Below, piece by piece: positions 46,543-55,180 of a DNA stretch of 64,000 nt (position 1 is the first letter of the stretch; each line of letters begins with the position of its first letter). The stretch lies in NCBI RefSeq assembly GCF_003001995.1, contig NZ_PVNB01000013.1:1-64000 (forward strand). The letters run 5' to 3'. This DNA is from Orenia metallireducens. Its GTDB lineage: Bacteria > Bacillota > Halanaerobiia > Halobacteroidales > Halobacteroidaceae. Under the pieces are notes generated by a model that saw only the letters and a program-made list of their open reading frames with translations, searched no databases and had not been told where the DNA came from. The position numbers and the translations under genes are program-made.

Positions 46543-47388
46543 TTACAATTGTTTTTGAGCCTCTGGATTCCATTCTTTACCTAACCATTTCTTATATATT
46601 TTTGCAAATTCCCCTTCTCTTTTTATCTTTTCAAAGAATAGGTTTACCCACAAACGTAAGTCATTATCTTCATGGCGTACTGCAAAAGAATAAGTATCTA
46701 CTACTAGAAATCCAGGTAAGATTTTTAATTTATCTGGAGCTTGTTGAACTTGTTCATAAGCAATAATTTCATCATCCAAAGCAACTTCTACACGATTACT
46801 TAATAAAGCTGATTTAATATCTGGATTGGTTTGAAGAGGTACTATCTCTGCTTTAGGCAACTGATCAGTAGCAACCTCTTCCTGAATTGACCCTAATAAC
46901 ACTCCAACCTTTAAATCTTTTCCTCTCACATCGTCAGCACTGCTTAAAGAAGAAGTATTTCTTACATAAGCTACTGTTCCAGTCTTTAAATATGAATCAG
47001 TAAAGGCAACACTTTTAGCTCTTTCCAAAGTATTTGACATTCTATCTCCTATCAAATCAATTCTTTTAGATAATAAAGATGGTATTAAGCCAGCCCAGTC
47101 CATATCGATAAATTCAACTTCAACTCCCATCCTTTCACCAATCAATCTTCCTAATTCTACAGTCATGCCAGTTAATTCTCCATTATTATCTCTAAAAGTA
47201 AAGGGTGGTGCACTTGCATTAATTCCTATTATAATTTTACCTCGAGATTGAATCTTATCTAATATTCTCTTTTCATCTACAGCCTTACTACTTGTTACCT
47301 GCTCATTGCTTGGACTAGAGCAAGCAACACCCATAACCATCAAAACCATTATTAAAAATGACATTAAAACTACTCTTATCTTATTCAA
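46543..47388 (-). CDS. Amino-acid ABC transporter substrate-binding lipoprotein
   Basis: The 281-residue protein has a lipoprotein signal (FLIMVLMVMGVAC, lipobox Cys ~23) and a family 3 binding-protein fold (KIIIGINASAPPFTFRDNNG, MTVELGRLIGERMGVEVEF, GDRMSNTLERAK). It delivers a polar amino acid to the permeases. A strong promoter lies 115 bp upstream. Confidence 0.94.
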   Translation of the reverse strand: MNKIRVVLMSFLIMVLMVMGVACSSPSNEQVTSSKAVDEKRILDKIQSRGKIIIGINASAPPFTFRDNNGELTGMTVELGRLIGERMGVEVEFIDMDWAGLIPSLLSKRIDLIGDRMSNTLERAKSVAFTDSYLKTGTVAYVRNTSSLSSADDVRGKDLKVGVLLGSIQEEVATDQLPKAEIVPLQTNPDIKSALLSNRVEVALDDEIIAYEQVQQAPDKLKILPGFLVVDTYSFAVRHEDNDLRLWVNLFFEKIKREGEFAKIYKKWLGKEWNPEAQKQL

Positions 47389-47480
47389 TTTGACTCCTCC
47401 TCAAATTTATGTTTTAACTAATAATCTCTAATTTTAAAATATCCCCCTTCTTTTTTATTATTCTAAATAGCTTTGTGTAA

Positions 47481-47490
47481 ACTATATGTT
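47481..47490. promoter_or_regulatory. Operator half-pair, proximal
   Basis: ACTATATGTT here and its reverse complement AACATATAGT at 47561-47570 flank the promoter at 47503-47532, with the proximal site at about +13 to +22. A repressor acting by looping is a plausible reading. Confidence 0.4.
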
Positions 47491-47502
47491 AATTACATGT
47501 CA

Positions 47503-47532
47503 ATTATATACCTTGGCTACTTGTTGTGTCAA
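47503..47532 (-). promoter_or_regulatory. Promoter of the amino-acid importer operon
   Basis: TTGACA (47527-47532) and TATAAT (47503-47508) are spaced by 18 bp; both boxes match the consensus fully. Confidence 0.75.
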
Positions 47533-47560
47533 GATTTTTATCAAAATAACTTCTTAAAAC

Positions 47561-47570
47561 AACATATAGT
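47561..47570. promoter_or_regulatory. Operator half-pair, distal
   Basis: AACATATAGT is the exact reverse complement of the proximal site at 47481-47490 and lies upstream of the -35 box. Confidence 0.4.
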
Positions 47571-47599
47571 TAACATTAAATTGAAAGGTTTAGAGATAA

Positions 47600-47640
47600 G
47601 AAAAGGTAAAAGAGCAGCAATGCTGCTCTTTTACCTTTTC
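47600..47640 (-). terminator. Terminator of the BofC-like gene
   Basis: GAAAAGGTAAAAGAGCAGCA and its reverse complement are separated by one base, ending in CTTTTC/CTTTTACC. It overlaps the stop codon at 47639. Confidence 0.75.
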
Positions 47641-48634
47641 ATTCATTTATAATACTAACTAAACCCTCTAAAACAGTTAGTAGCTCTTCTTGATTTGCCA
47701 CCTCTATCCCTTTAAGCAGTTCCTTCTTATCCTTTTCCGATAGCTTCTTGACTGGAATATCCTTTCTTAATTCAACTAACTCCTTAGCTTCTAAGCTATC
47801 CCCTTTATAGATTGCTACATATCCATCCTTAACACCTAAAAACAACTTATTCTTTATCTCTAGTTGCTCTTTATCTTCACTATTATCCTCTTGACTCTCT
47901 GATTCTAAACTATCATCACCTTGTTTCTTCAATTCCTGCTCTTTATCCTCATTGTCTGTATCGTCTTCATCTAAAGCTTGATTATTATCTATTCTCTCTT
48001 TATCTTTATCCTGCTCTGAACTATCCTCATTTATATCATCTAAAATCGACTGATTATTGCTATCTTCATTCAACCAAGAGAAGAAGTCATCTGTATCTGA
48101 TGTTGAATCTTCTATCTTAGTCTCTTCTTCTTTAGCTGATCTCTTCTGCTGATTCTTCACAAGATCTTCTTCATTGATTTCGATAATTATCTCATCTGAT
48201 TTTGTCTTATTCTTGTTATCCTCCATCTTCTCCTTAGCAACCTCTAAGATTGATTCTAGCAATCGGTTCTCTTGCTTAGTATTTTTAGAAGAATGATTTA
48301 ATCTCTCTAAAAGATATTTAAGCCCTTCACTTAACTTGATATTAGTAGCTGCCTCTAGCTTCTGATTTATCCTCTTCTCTTCTTTTTTAACCAACTCTAA
48401 GATGGTTAAATTCTTTTCAATCTCCTCTTCAACCTCTGAAACCTTAGCAACATCCTCCTGCTTTTCATCTCCTAAATTATCCTCTTGCTGTTGATAAAAG
48501 TCCTCCTCCACTAGTTCTTCTCTATTTTTGTTAGGCTTCTTATTATTTATAGTTGTATCTAAAATTAGATAAGTTAGACCTGCAATCATCCCAATTATAA
48601 TAGGAATTATCATCAGCTTGTTTAGGTGCTTCAA
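47639..48634 (-). CDS. Membrane-anchored acidic protein with BofC-like C-terminal domain
   Basis: The 331-residue protein has an N-terminal membrane helix (LMIIPIIIGMIAGLTYLIL), a long acidic and low-complexity middle (~40-255, rich in Glu, Asp, Ser and Asn) and a C-terminal domain (~265-331) with LFLGVKDGYVAIYKGD, KLSEKDKKELLKGIEV and LLTVLEGL. This end resembles the BofC C-terminal domain of spore-formers. TTG start follows AAAGGAGG, which is fully masked by a 16-bp hairpin. Function not known; a sporulation or envelope signalling role is inference. Confidence 0.75.
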   Translation of the reverse strand: MKHLNKLMIIPIIIGMIAGLTYLILDTTINNKKPNKNREELVEEDFYQQQEDNLGDEKQEDVAKVSEVEEEIEKNLTILELVKKEEKRINQKLEAATNIKLSEGLKYLLERLNHSSKNTKQENRLLESILEVAKEKMEDNKNKTKSDEIIIEINEEDLVKNQQKRSAKEEETKIEDSTSDTDDFFSWLNEDSNNQSILDDINEDSSEQDKDKERIDNNQALDEDDTDNEDKEQELKKQGDDSLESESQEDNSEDKEQLEIKNKLFLGVKDGYVAIYKGDSLEAKELVELRKDIPVKKLSEKDKKELLKGIEVANQEELLTVLEGLVSIINE

Positions 48635-48694
48635 ATCAAATCCTCCTTTAGTATTAAAGTGCTAAAGTTATTATCTCCAAAGAAGGATTTGATT
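48634..48694 (-). promoter_or_regulatory. Shine-Dalgarno-masking leader hairpin
   Basis: On the transcript AATCAAATCCTTCTTT (48694-48679) pairs over all 16 bases (one G-U) with AAAGGAGGATTTGATT (48649-48634), which contains the ribosome-binding site and the first base of the TTG start. No T-run follows, so this is not a terminator. Translation would need melting or a helper. Confidence 0.65.
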
Positions 48695-48762
48695 ATAATT
48701 AGTAAAGCAAGTAAATCAAGCCTTGTTGCTGATTAAGTAGTTATAATATTTAACAACTTTAA

Positions 48763-49425
48763 TTAGAATAAGTTTTTTAATAATTTAGCATCTATTTCTC
48801 CAATTGAATCAACAGTAATATCTGCTAGTGACAGATCTTGATTTCCTGAGTTGATATTCTGAAATCCAATACACTTCATCATAGCAGCTTTGGCAGCCTT
48901 TACACCATTAGTTGAATCTTCAATAACAACACAATCATTGGGGTTAAGGTCCAATCTATAAGCTGCTTCTGTAAAGATATCAGGGGCTGGTTTGCCCTTT
49001 TCTACCTCTTCTCCACTAATAATCAAATCAAATGAATCCTGTAAATTAAACTTAGCAAGAATAATCTCAATTAGCTTCTTGGGAGATGAAGAAGCCACTG
49101 CTATCTTGATTTCTTTACCTCTTAATCCTTCTATCAGCTCTCTAATATACCCCACTATTGGTAATTCTTCAGCTTCTGACATGTATTGAAAGACACTATC
49201 TTTATGTAACCTTGTCAAATCTTCAATAGTCTCTTTTAGCTGATATTGATCTGTAATCTTCTCCCATAGTCCTTCCATTGTCATTCCGACAAAGGACTCA
49301 TGTTCTTTTTGGGAGATATCCAAGCCTAGCTCATCAAATAAATCTCTTTCTATTTTAAAATATATCGGCTCACTATCAATAATTACCCCATCCATATCAA
49401 AGATAACCGCTTTTAACTTAGCCAT
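48763..49425 (-). CDS. HAD superfamily hydrolase, beta-phosphoglucomutase-like
   Basis: The 220-residue protein has motif I VIFDMDGVIIDSE, motif II VASSSPKK, the Lys block GEEVEKGKPAPDIF and motif III VIEDSTNGVKAAK. Such proteins are phosphatases or phosphosugar mutases; without a cap-domain check the substrate is open. Upstream by 23 bp is the PhzF gene. Confidence 0.9.
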   Translation of the reverse strand: MAKLKAVIFDMDGVIIDSEPIYFKIERDLFDELGLDISQKEHESFVGMTMEGLWEKITDQYQLKETIEDLTRLHKDSVFQYMSEAEELPIVGYIRELIEGLRGKEIKIAVASSSPKKLIEIILAKFNLQDSFDLIISGEEVEKGKPAPDIFTEAAYRLDLNPNDCVVIEDSTNGVKAAKAAMMKCIGFQNINSGNQDLSLADITVDSIGEIDAKLLKNLF

Positions 49426-49448
49426 TTAATCGCCTCCTATAACTATAA

Positions 49449-50234
49449 TTATTTCAGTAAACTTCCTTTTAATATCATTACAGCTTGCCCACCTAAATAA
49501 ACTCTATCTTGCTCTACCCTAACCTTGATAACTCCTCCACGTTTTGAAGCTTGATAAGCTAAAAATTCATCCTTATTCAACCTCTCTTGCCAAAACGGAC
49601 CCAAACAGCAATGTGCAGAACCAGTAACTGGATCTTCATTTACTCCAACTCCTGGGGCAAAGAATCTTGAAATAAAATCATACTCTTTAGAATCAGATTT
49701 GCTAGTTACAATAACACCTCTAGCTTTAAGATCTTTTAATGCTTTAAAATCAGGACTAATTCCTCTAAGAAGCTCTTCAGATTCAAGCTCCACTAAATAA
49801 TCAAGGCGATTTCTCCCAACATATCTAGGCTCTACTCCTAAGGAATTAATAATTATATTAGATGCTTCAGCTTTCTTCTCTGGCTCAGCTGGAAAATTCA
49901 GTTCTATCCACTCACCATTCTTTCTTGCTGTTAGTAAACCACTTCTTGTATAAAAATTTATCTCCTTATCCTCTTTTACCCTTTTAGTCTCCCATAACAC
50001 ATATGCACTAGCAAGAGTAGCATGACCACATAGCTCTTCTTCATGTTCTGGAGTAAACCAACGTAAATTATAACCATCACCTTCTTTATACAAAAATGCT
50101 GTCTCTGATAAGTTCATTTCAGCTGCTACATTCTGCATCCAACTATCTTCTTTTAATTCTGATAATAGACAGACAGCTGCTGGATTACCTTTAAAAGCTT
50201 TAGCTGTAAACGCATCTACTTGATATATCTCCAT
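49449..50234 (-). CDS. PhzF family isomerase/epimerase
   Basis: The 261-residue protein shows YQVDAFTAKAFKGNPAAVCLL, the catalytic Glu in NLSETAFL, CGHATLASAYVLWE and NEDPVTGSAHCCLGPFW. The family catalyses proton shifts in small metabolites; the exact substrate is unknown. Start ATG follows AAGGAGGAAG. Confidence 0.92.
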   Translation of the reverse strand: MEIYQVDAFTAKAFKGNPAAVCLLSELKEDSWMQNVAAEMNLSETAFLYKEGDGYNLRWFTPEHEEELCGHATLASAYVLWETKRVKEDKEINFYTRSGLLTARKNGEWIELNFPAEPEKKAEASNIIINSLGVEPRYVGRNRLDYLVELESEELLRGISPDFKALKDLKARGVIVTSKSDSKEYDFISRFFAPGVGVNEDPVTGSAHCCLGPFWQERLNKDEFLAYQASKRGGVIKVRVEQDRVYLGGQAVMILKGSLLK

Positions 50235-50292
50235 TTTTTCTTCCTCCTTAAATATTCTTGATATTTATTTTTAATGAAATAGTTTAATCTTT

Positions 50293-50578
50293 TTAACATC
50301 TATTCAAAAAATTATCAATCTCTTCTTTATCTTCATTCTTAAAAGTATATCTAAACTTATTATTAAATTCCATCCCTAACAATTTTGCTTTGGTATTAAA
50401 CTCAATAAACTCATTATCTTCTGACCATTTATAACCCTCTATATTTTTAAATTTCAAATTCACTCCAGAGATGATAATACCACTATCAGTAACCCCTTGC
50501 TTTACACAATCCAGTTAATAGACTAGCTAAAATAATAATAAATACACTGAATTTATAAATATTATTTGTACCTTTCAT
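50293..50578 (-). pseudogene. Frameshifted small lipoprotein gene
   Basis: ATG 50578 follows AGAGGTGAAAAATAT and opens MKGTNNIYKFSVFIIILASL, a lipoprotein signal, then hits TGA after 30 codons. One frame over the reading continues CVKQGVTDSGIIISGVNLKF to a TAA at 50293. Removing one T in GGATTGTG restores LLTGC, a perfect lipobox, and a ~94-residue product. The single-base shift is either a recent loss of function or a sequencing error. No family is recognised. The rest of 50235-50773 holds only its promoter and AT-rich DNA. Confidence 0.7.
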
Positions 50579-50773
50579 ATATTTTTCACCTCTAAACTCT
50601 CACAACCAAATAAGATTAAGAACAAAGTTGCTGTCGAAACTTAAATCTTGTCCCATAAGCTGCTCAATTACTATTTAATAATTATATTCTGTAGATATGA
50701 ATATTTTTGAATTTATCCTCAACTTATATCAGCTGATTTATCCGAAGTACGGCTTTACTTTTATCCTAACTTC

Positions 50774-51832
50774 TTACTCAATAATTTCTTTTAAAGTTTT
50801 TATTAAAAGATCCATCTCTTCATCTGTTCCTATGCTTACACGTAAAAAATTCTCTATTCTCGGTTGATTAAAATAGCGAACCAGAATCCCTTTTTCTTTT
50901 AACTGATTGAATAAATTTTCTGCCTGCACTCTTAAGTGACTAACAAAAATAAAGTTTGCCTTTGACTCTATCACTTTAAAGCCTATTTTTCTTAATTCTT
51001 CTGATACTCGTTCTCTAGTTTTTATAATTTTTGACCTTGTTTCTTGAAAATACTCTTCATCTTTAATTGCTTCTTTTGCTCCAACTAATGCTAGTCTATC
51101 AAGAGTATAAGAATTAAATGAATTTTTAATCCTGTCCAGTCCTTCCATTAAATCTTCTTGACCAAAAACAAACCCTACCCTAAGTCCTGCTAAGGCTCTT
51201 GATTTGGAAAGGGTTTGTACAACTAATAAATTAGGATATTTATCAATAAGTTTTACTGCTGACTCTCCACCAAAATCAATATAAGCCTCATCTATAATTA
51301 CAACTTCATCAATATTCTTCTTTAAAATCTCTTCTATAAATTCAAGAGACAGATATTTTCCAGTTGGTGCATTTGGATTTGGGAGGATAATTCCCTCATT
51401 TGGTTCAGAGAATCCATCCAATGATAATGAAAAATCTTTATCTAACTGCACAAGATTATAATTGATATTAAATAGATTGGCATATACAGGATAAAAACTA
51501 TATGTAATCTCAGGTAAAAGTATAGAATCATCAGCATCAAAAAAAGCCATGAATAATAATGCTAACACTTCATCAGAACCATTCCCTACAAAAACTTGAC
51601 TTTTCTTCAAACCATAATAATCTGCAAGAGTTGCTTTGAGTTCTTCACAAGTAGGATCAGGATATAGCTTCAAATCTTCATTTGTTGCTTGCTTAATAGC
51701 TTTCATAACTTTTGGTGATGGTGGATATGGATTTTCATTAGTATTTAATTTAATGTATTTCTTATCTTGTGGTTGCTCCCCTGGAACATATGGTTCCACT
51801 TTTTTAGCAAGTTTGCTCCAATATTTACTCAT
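50774..51832 (-). CDS. hisC: Histidinol-phosphate aminotransferase
   Basis: The 352-residue PLP enzyme transfers the amino group between histidinol phosphate and 2-oxoglutarate. Marks are LNTNENPYPPSPKV, FVGNGSDEVLALLF, VVIIDEAYIDFGG and the PLP Lys block TLSKSRALAGLRVGF. ATG follows AAAGGAG. It stands alone, not in a his operon, and some members of this family act on aromatic amino acids, which would fit the nearby pheA. Confidence 0.92.
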   Translation of the reverse strand: MSKYWSKLAKKVEPYVPGEQPQDKKYIKLNTNENPYPPSPKVMKAIKQATNEDLKLYPDPTCEELKATLADYYGLKKSQVFVGNGSDEVLALLFMAFFDADDSILLPEITYSFYPVYANLFNINYNLVQLDKDFSLSLDGFSEPNEGIILPNPNAPTGKYLSLEFIEEILKKNIDEVVIIDEAYIDFGGESAVKLIDKYPNLLVVQTLSKSRALAGLRVGFVFGQEDLMEGLDRIKNSFNSYTLDRLALVGAKEAIKDEEYFQETRSKIIKTRERVSEELRKIGFKVIESKANFIFVSHLRVQAENLFNQLKEKGILVRYFNQPRIENFLRVSIGTDEEMDLLIKTLKEIIE

Positions 51833-51928
51833 ATATAATTCTCCTTTCTTAAAATAATCTTATTAATAGTCAAACACTTATTTTAAGCTGTATTTCTGAT
51901 AATATCCTTAGAGTTAGCGACGTCCTTG

Positions 51929-51956
51929 ATAATACTTATAATCTTACATAAGTCAA
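51929..51956 (-). promoter_or_regulatory. Promoter of hisC
   Basis: TTGACT (51951-51956) and TATTAT (51929-51934) are spaced by 16 bp on the minus strand, giving a leader of about 90 nt. No T-box elements are seen in it. Confidence 0.55.
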
Positions 51957-52054
51957 TCTCACTTTCATTTACACTCACAACTGGGATGTCACTAATATAT
52001 CATTAGACAACGTTTCCCTTTCTATTTATTTACTTGTATATTTTTAAATATTCT

Positions 52055-52510
52055 TTAATTATCAATCTTTCTATGTAATATATCTAATAGCTCTTTTTGC
52101 CTTTCTATATTGTCTAAAGAAACAGCTTTAAGACTATCTTTTACTTCAACTTTTATTTTTTGATCATCAATCACTTTAATTGATGATATCTCATCCCATT
52201 TGATAAATTTACCATAATATGAAATTCCATTTTGATATATGTATATCTTTTTCCTTATTTTAAAAATTTGAGATATTATATAAAATTGAAGCATAATAAA
52301 ATTACTTATAATAAACGACTCTAGAAATATTAAAATATTAGCAATAGAGCCAATTATTGAAATGACAATAATAATATTTTTTAAAGATGATTTATGTTTA
52401 AAACTTTCTATTTTATTTCCACCATATTCTTTTATTTTATAGTAATTTATCGTTATTGATATTAATTCATAAATAAAAACAAGCAATATAACAATATTTA
52501 TATTTCCCAC
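52055..52510 (-). CDS. Hypothetical membrane protein, 151 residues
   Basis: Three hydrophobic segments (IVILLVFIYELISITIN, NIIIVISIIGSIANILIFLE and a neighbouring IISNFIMLQFYIISQIF) precede a C-terminal basic/beta part (IYIYQNGISYYGKFIKWDEI, IKVEVKDSLKAVSL) that resembles PH-like tails of bacterial YcxB/DUF5673-type proteins. GTG start follows GAGGGGG. The resemblance is weak, so no function is given. Confidence 0.65.
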   Translation of the reverse strand: MGNINIVILLVFIYELISITINYYKIKEYGGNKIESFKHKSSLKNIIIVISIIGSIANILIFLESFIISNFIMLQFYIISQIFKIRKKIYIYQNGISYYGKFIKWDEISSIKVIDDQKIKVEVKDSLKAVSLDNIERQKELLDILHRKIDN

Positions 52511-52549
52511 TTTATATGCCCCCTCTATAGATTTTTATTCTACTTATCA

Positions 52550-53022
52550 TTACAATTCTATTTGCAACCTTATCATATCTAAACACTGTATGCCATTCTC
52601 ATATATTGGTTCATCATAATGTTTTAAAAAGAAATCTTTATCAATTCCAGTAATTCTAAAACCCAATTTTTGATATAATGCTAGCTGAAATATACTTGAA
52701 TTTGCTGTTCCAATCTCTAAAATTTTTGCACCATATGCCAATGCCTTTTTAATAGCATCTTTTAGTAACAATTTACCTAATCCTTTACTTTGGTAATCTT
52801 CTTTTATAGCAATATTTACAATTTCAATAGTTTCTGGACGCGTATGTATCAAAACATACTCCCCAACAATAACATCACAATAACTTGCAGTAAATACTCT
52901 ACCTCTACTAACATAATCATTAACCAGTTTCTCTGATGGGTCTGCTAATAATAGTAACTCATATATTAAATCATTAATATCACCCTCTTTTTTATAACAA
53001 CATTCTTATTTAAATCCTTCAA
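52550..53022 (-). pseudogene. GNAT acetyltransferase, apparently frameshifted near the start
   Basis: The frame ending at 52550 codes EGDINDLIYELLLLADPSEK, TRPETIEIVNIAIKEDYQSK, acetyl-CoA loop SKGLGKLLL and ANSSIFQLALYQKLGFRI, the full GNAT core of YvbK-like proteins. It has no start codon upstream of TTG 52852, which would remove the first helix. The preceding MKDLNKNVVIKK lies one frame over, from TTG 53022 with a G-rich ribosome-binding site. The frames meet at a run of six A (52988-52993); seven A would join them. Either the gene is broken, slips, or the run is misread. Confidence 0.65.
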
Positions 53023-53238
53023 TAACAACCCCCCTATTTTTACTATTTAGAACATAGTTTTTATATATCTAATATACTATATCTCTCAACTCCAAACTTC
53101 TACTAAATTCATTTCTCTAATAGACCTTAATAGTTTGGCAACCAATTAATAACTTATCTACATTAAATAATCTATTTATACCATTATAATACTCTATATT
53201 AGCTATATATTCAAATATAAATACTATCCAAAATAAAA

Positions 53239-53271
53239 AAACACTTAAGCACATCTTGTACTTAAGTGTTT
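53239..53271 (-). terminator. Terminator of yebC
   Basis: AAACACTTAAG and CTTAAGTGTTT form a perfect 11-bp stem around an 11-nt loop, followed by seven T on the minus strand, 7 bp past the stop codon. Confidence 0.8.
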
Positions 53272-53277
53272 AAAATC

Positions 53278-54042
53278 TTATAATTCATCTTCAATTTCTA
53301 CCATTACATCATCAGGGATATTAAAGTTAGCATATACCTCTTGTATATCATCTTGATCTTCTAAGGCATCTATTAATCTTAATACCTTCTTAGCATCATT
53401 AGGATCAGTTATATCCAGTACATTCTCTGGAACCATTGCTATATCTCCAGAATCAAACTTGTATCCTGCTTCTTCCATAGCAGTTCTAACTTCTTTTAGA
53501 TCTGATGGATCAGTTATAATCTCTACACTATCTGCTTCGATAGTAATATCCTCTGCTCCAGATTCTAAAGCAGCCATCATAATCTCATCCTCATCAATCT
53601 CATTTTCACTACGATCGATGATTAATTGACCCTTTCTTTCAAACATCCAAGCTACACAACCGCTCTCTCCTAAATTTCCACCATTCTTAGATAGAACATG
53701 CCTTACATCAGAAGCTGCACGATTACGGTTATCTGTCATGATTTCCATATATAAAGCAACTCCAGCTGGAGCATAACCCTCATATACGAACTCTTCATAA
53801 TTGACCCCTTCTAAATCACCAGTTCCTCTTTTAATAGCTCGTTCGATATTATCTTTAGGCATATTAGCATCCTTAGCCTTTTGAACAGCTAAAGCTAAAT
53901 CATTATTAGTTTCAAGATCACCACCACCATTTCTAGCAGCAACGGTAATCTTTTTAACTAATTTGGAGAACAGCTTACCCCTTGCTTTATCCTCTTTCGC
54001 TTTCTTATGTTTAATGTTGGCCCACTTAGAATGTCCAGCCAT
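53278..54042 (-). CDS. yebC: YebC/PmpR family (TACO1-like) protein
   Basis: The 254-residue protein begins MAGHSKWANIKHKKAKED and contains NNDLALAVQKAKDANMPKD, EFVYEGYAPAGVALYMEIMT and FERKGQL, typical of the family of ribosome-associated or transcriptional regulators that ease translation of polyproline. ATG follows AAGGAGGT. In relatives it often sits next to ruvC-ruvA-ruvB; here it is 9 kb from ruvA. Confidence 0.95.
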   Translation of the reverse strand: MAGHSKWANIKHKKAKEDKARGKLFSKLVKKITVAARNGGGDLETNNDLALAVQKAKDANMPKDNIERAIKRGTGDLEGVNYEEFVYEGYAPAGVALYMEIMTDNRNRAASDVRHVLSKNGGNLGESGCVAWMFERKGQLIIDRSENEIDEDEIMMAALESGAEDITIEADSVEIITDPSDLKEVRTAMEEAGYKFDSGDIAMVPENVLDITDPNDAKKVLRLIDALEDQDDIQEVYANFNIPDDVMVEIEDEL

Positions 54043-54198
54043 TTTAATACCTCCTTATCGATAGATACAATTCACCTAAATATTCTAACATAAATCAGTT
54101 AACTTTTCAATTTGATTTTAGATACCCTTATAATATTAGTCTACTACTTTACTAACATTTTATAAATATTTCTTCATTATTACTTACCACTATCCCAA

Positions 54199-55035
54199 TT
54201 AAAACTCTACAATACCGACTGCCTTCTCATATGATCCTAAGAGCTTGTACCAAGAACTCTTATACCTTACTAACTCTAAAGCTGTTTTGACCCTCTCATC
54301 TTGATAATGACCTTCAAAGTCTATAAAGAAGATATACTCCCCTAACATTCTCTTAGCAGGTCTAGACTCTATCTTAGTCAAGTTAATCCCTCTAATGGCA
54401 AATTCGTGTAAAATATCATATAAAAAACCTGGATGATCCTCTACCACCGAACAGATAATTGAGGTCTTATTATTCTGACTCTTTATCCCTTCTTCCTTGG
54501 ATAAAACTATAAATCTAGTACAATTATCACGATTATCCTGTATCCCTTGAGCCAAAACCTCTAAATCATAATGATCAACTGCTCTACTATTTCCAATAGC
54601 TACCCAACTATCATCTAAGGTCGTAAGCTGTTGAATCGCTTCAGAAGTACTATTACTGATATGAGTTTCATAATTACTTAAATTTTCTTCCAAAAAAGAA
54701 CGGCATTGAGCTAAGGCCTGAGGGTGTGAGATAACATGTCTAATCTCAGCTAAATCCATCTTCTTCTTAGCCACTAAGCTCTGCTCAATAACCAGAACTA
54801 CCTCACCAACAATATTCAGATCAAACTCTGCCAATAAATCTAAAGTCAGAGTAACTCCACCCTGTATCGAATTCTCAATTGGAACAACCGCTCTATCAAT
54901 ATCATCTTTAACAATTCCCAATACCAAGCTCTTAATATCATTATAAGGGATAAACTCTCCTACTTGATGCTCATATTCTCTAGCCGCTACTTCTGTAAAA
55001 CTTCCTTGTGGTCCTAAAAATCCTAATCTACTCAC
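54199..55035 (-). CDS. pheA: Prephenate dehydratase
   Basis: The 278-residue monofunctional enzyme makes phenylpyruvate from prephenate in phenylalanine biosynthesis. It shows LGFLGPQGSFTEVAA, AVVPIENSIQGGV, the catalytic NCTRFIVLS and a C-terminal ACT domain with ESRPAKRMLGEYIFFIDF for feedback by phenylalanine. GTG 55035 is preferred since TTAGGAG stands eight bases before it; a GTG three codons upstream overlaps that site. Confidence 0.93.
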   Translation of the reverse strand: MSRLGFLGPQGSFTEVAAREYEHQVGEFIPYNDIKSLVLGIVKDDIDRAVVPIENSIQGGVTLTLDLLAEFDLNIVGEVVLVIEQSLVAKKKMDLAEIRHVISHPQALAQCRSFLEENLSNYETHISNSTSEAIQQLTTLDDSWVAIGNSRAVDHYDLEVLAQGIQDNRDNCTRFIVLSKEEGIKSQNNKTSIICSVVEDHPGFLYDILHEFAIRGINLTKIESRPAKRMLGEYIFFIDFEGHYQDERVKTALELVRYKSSWYKLLGSYEKAVGIVEF

Positions 55036-55180
55036 TACTTCCACTCCTAACTTATAGCAATTTTAAAATCAAATAAATAATTGAATTAAAACCAACCTAA
55101 CTCTTTCTTTCCAATCTATGTTAACATAAAAAAGATTTACAACATAATATATAATAAATTAATTATAAGGAGGTCTAATT

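Noticed and set aside
51833-52054. T-box or other known riboswitch before hisC
   Set aside because: No T-box sequence, antiterminator or terminator is seen in the short leader.
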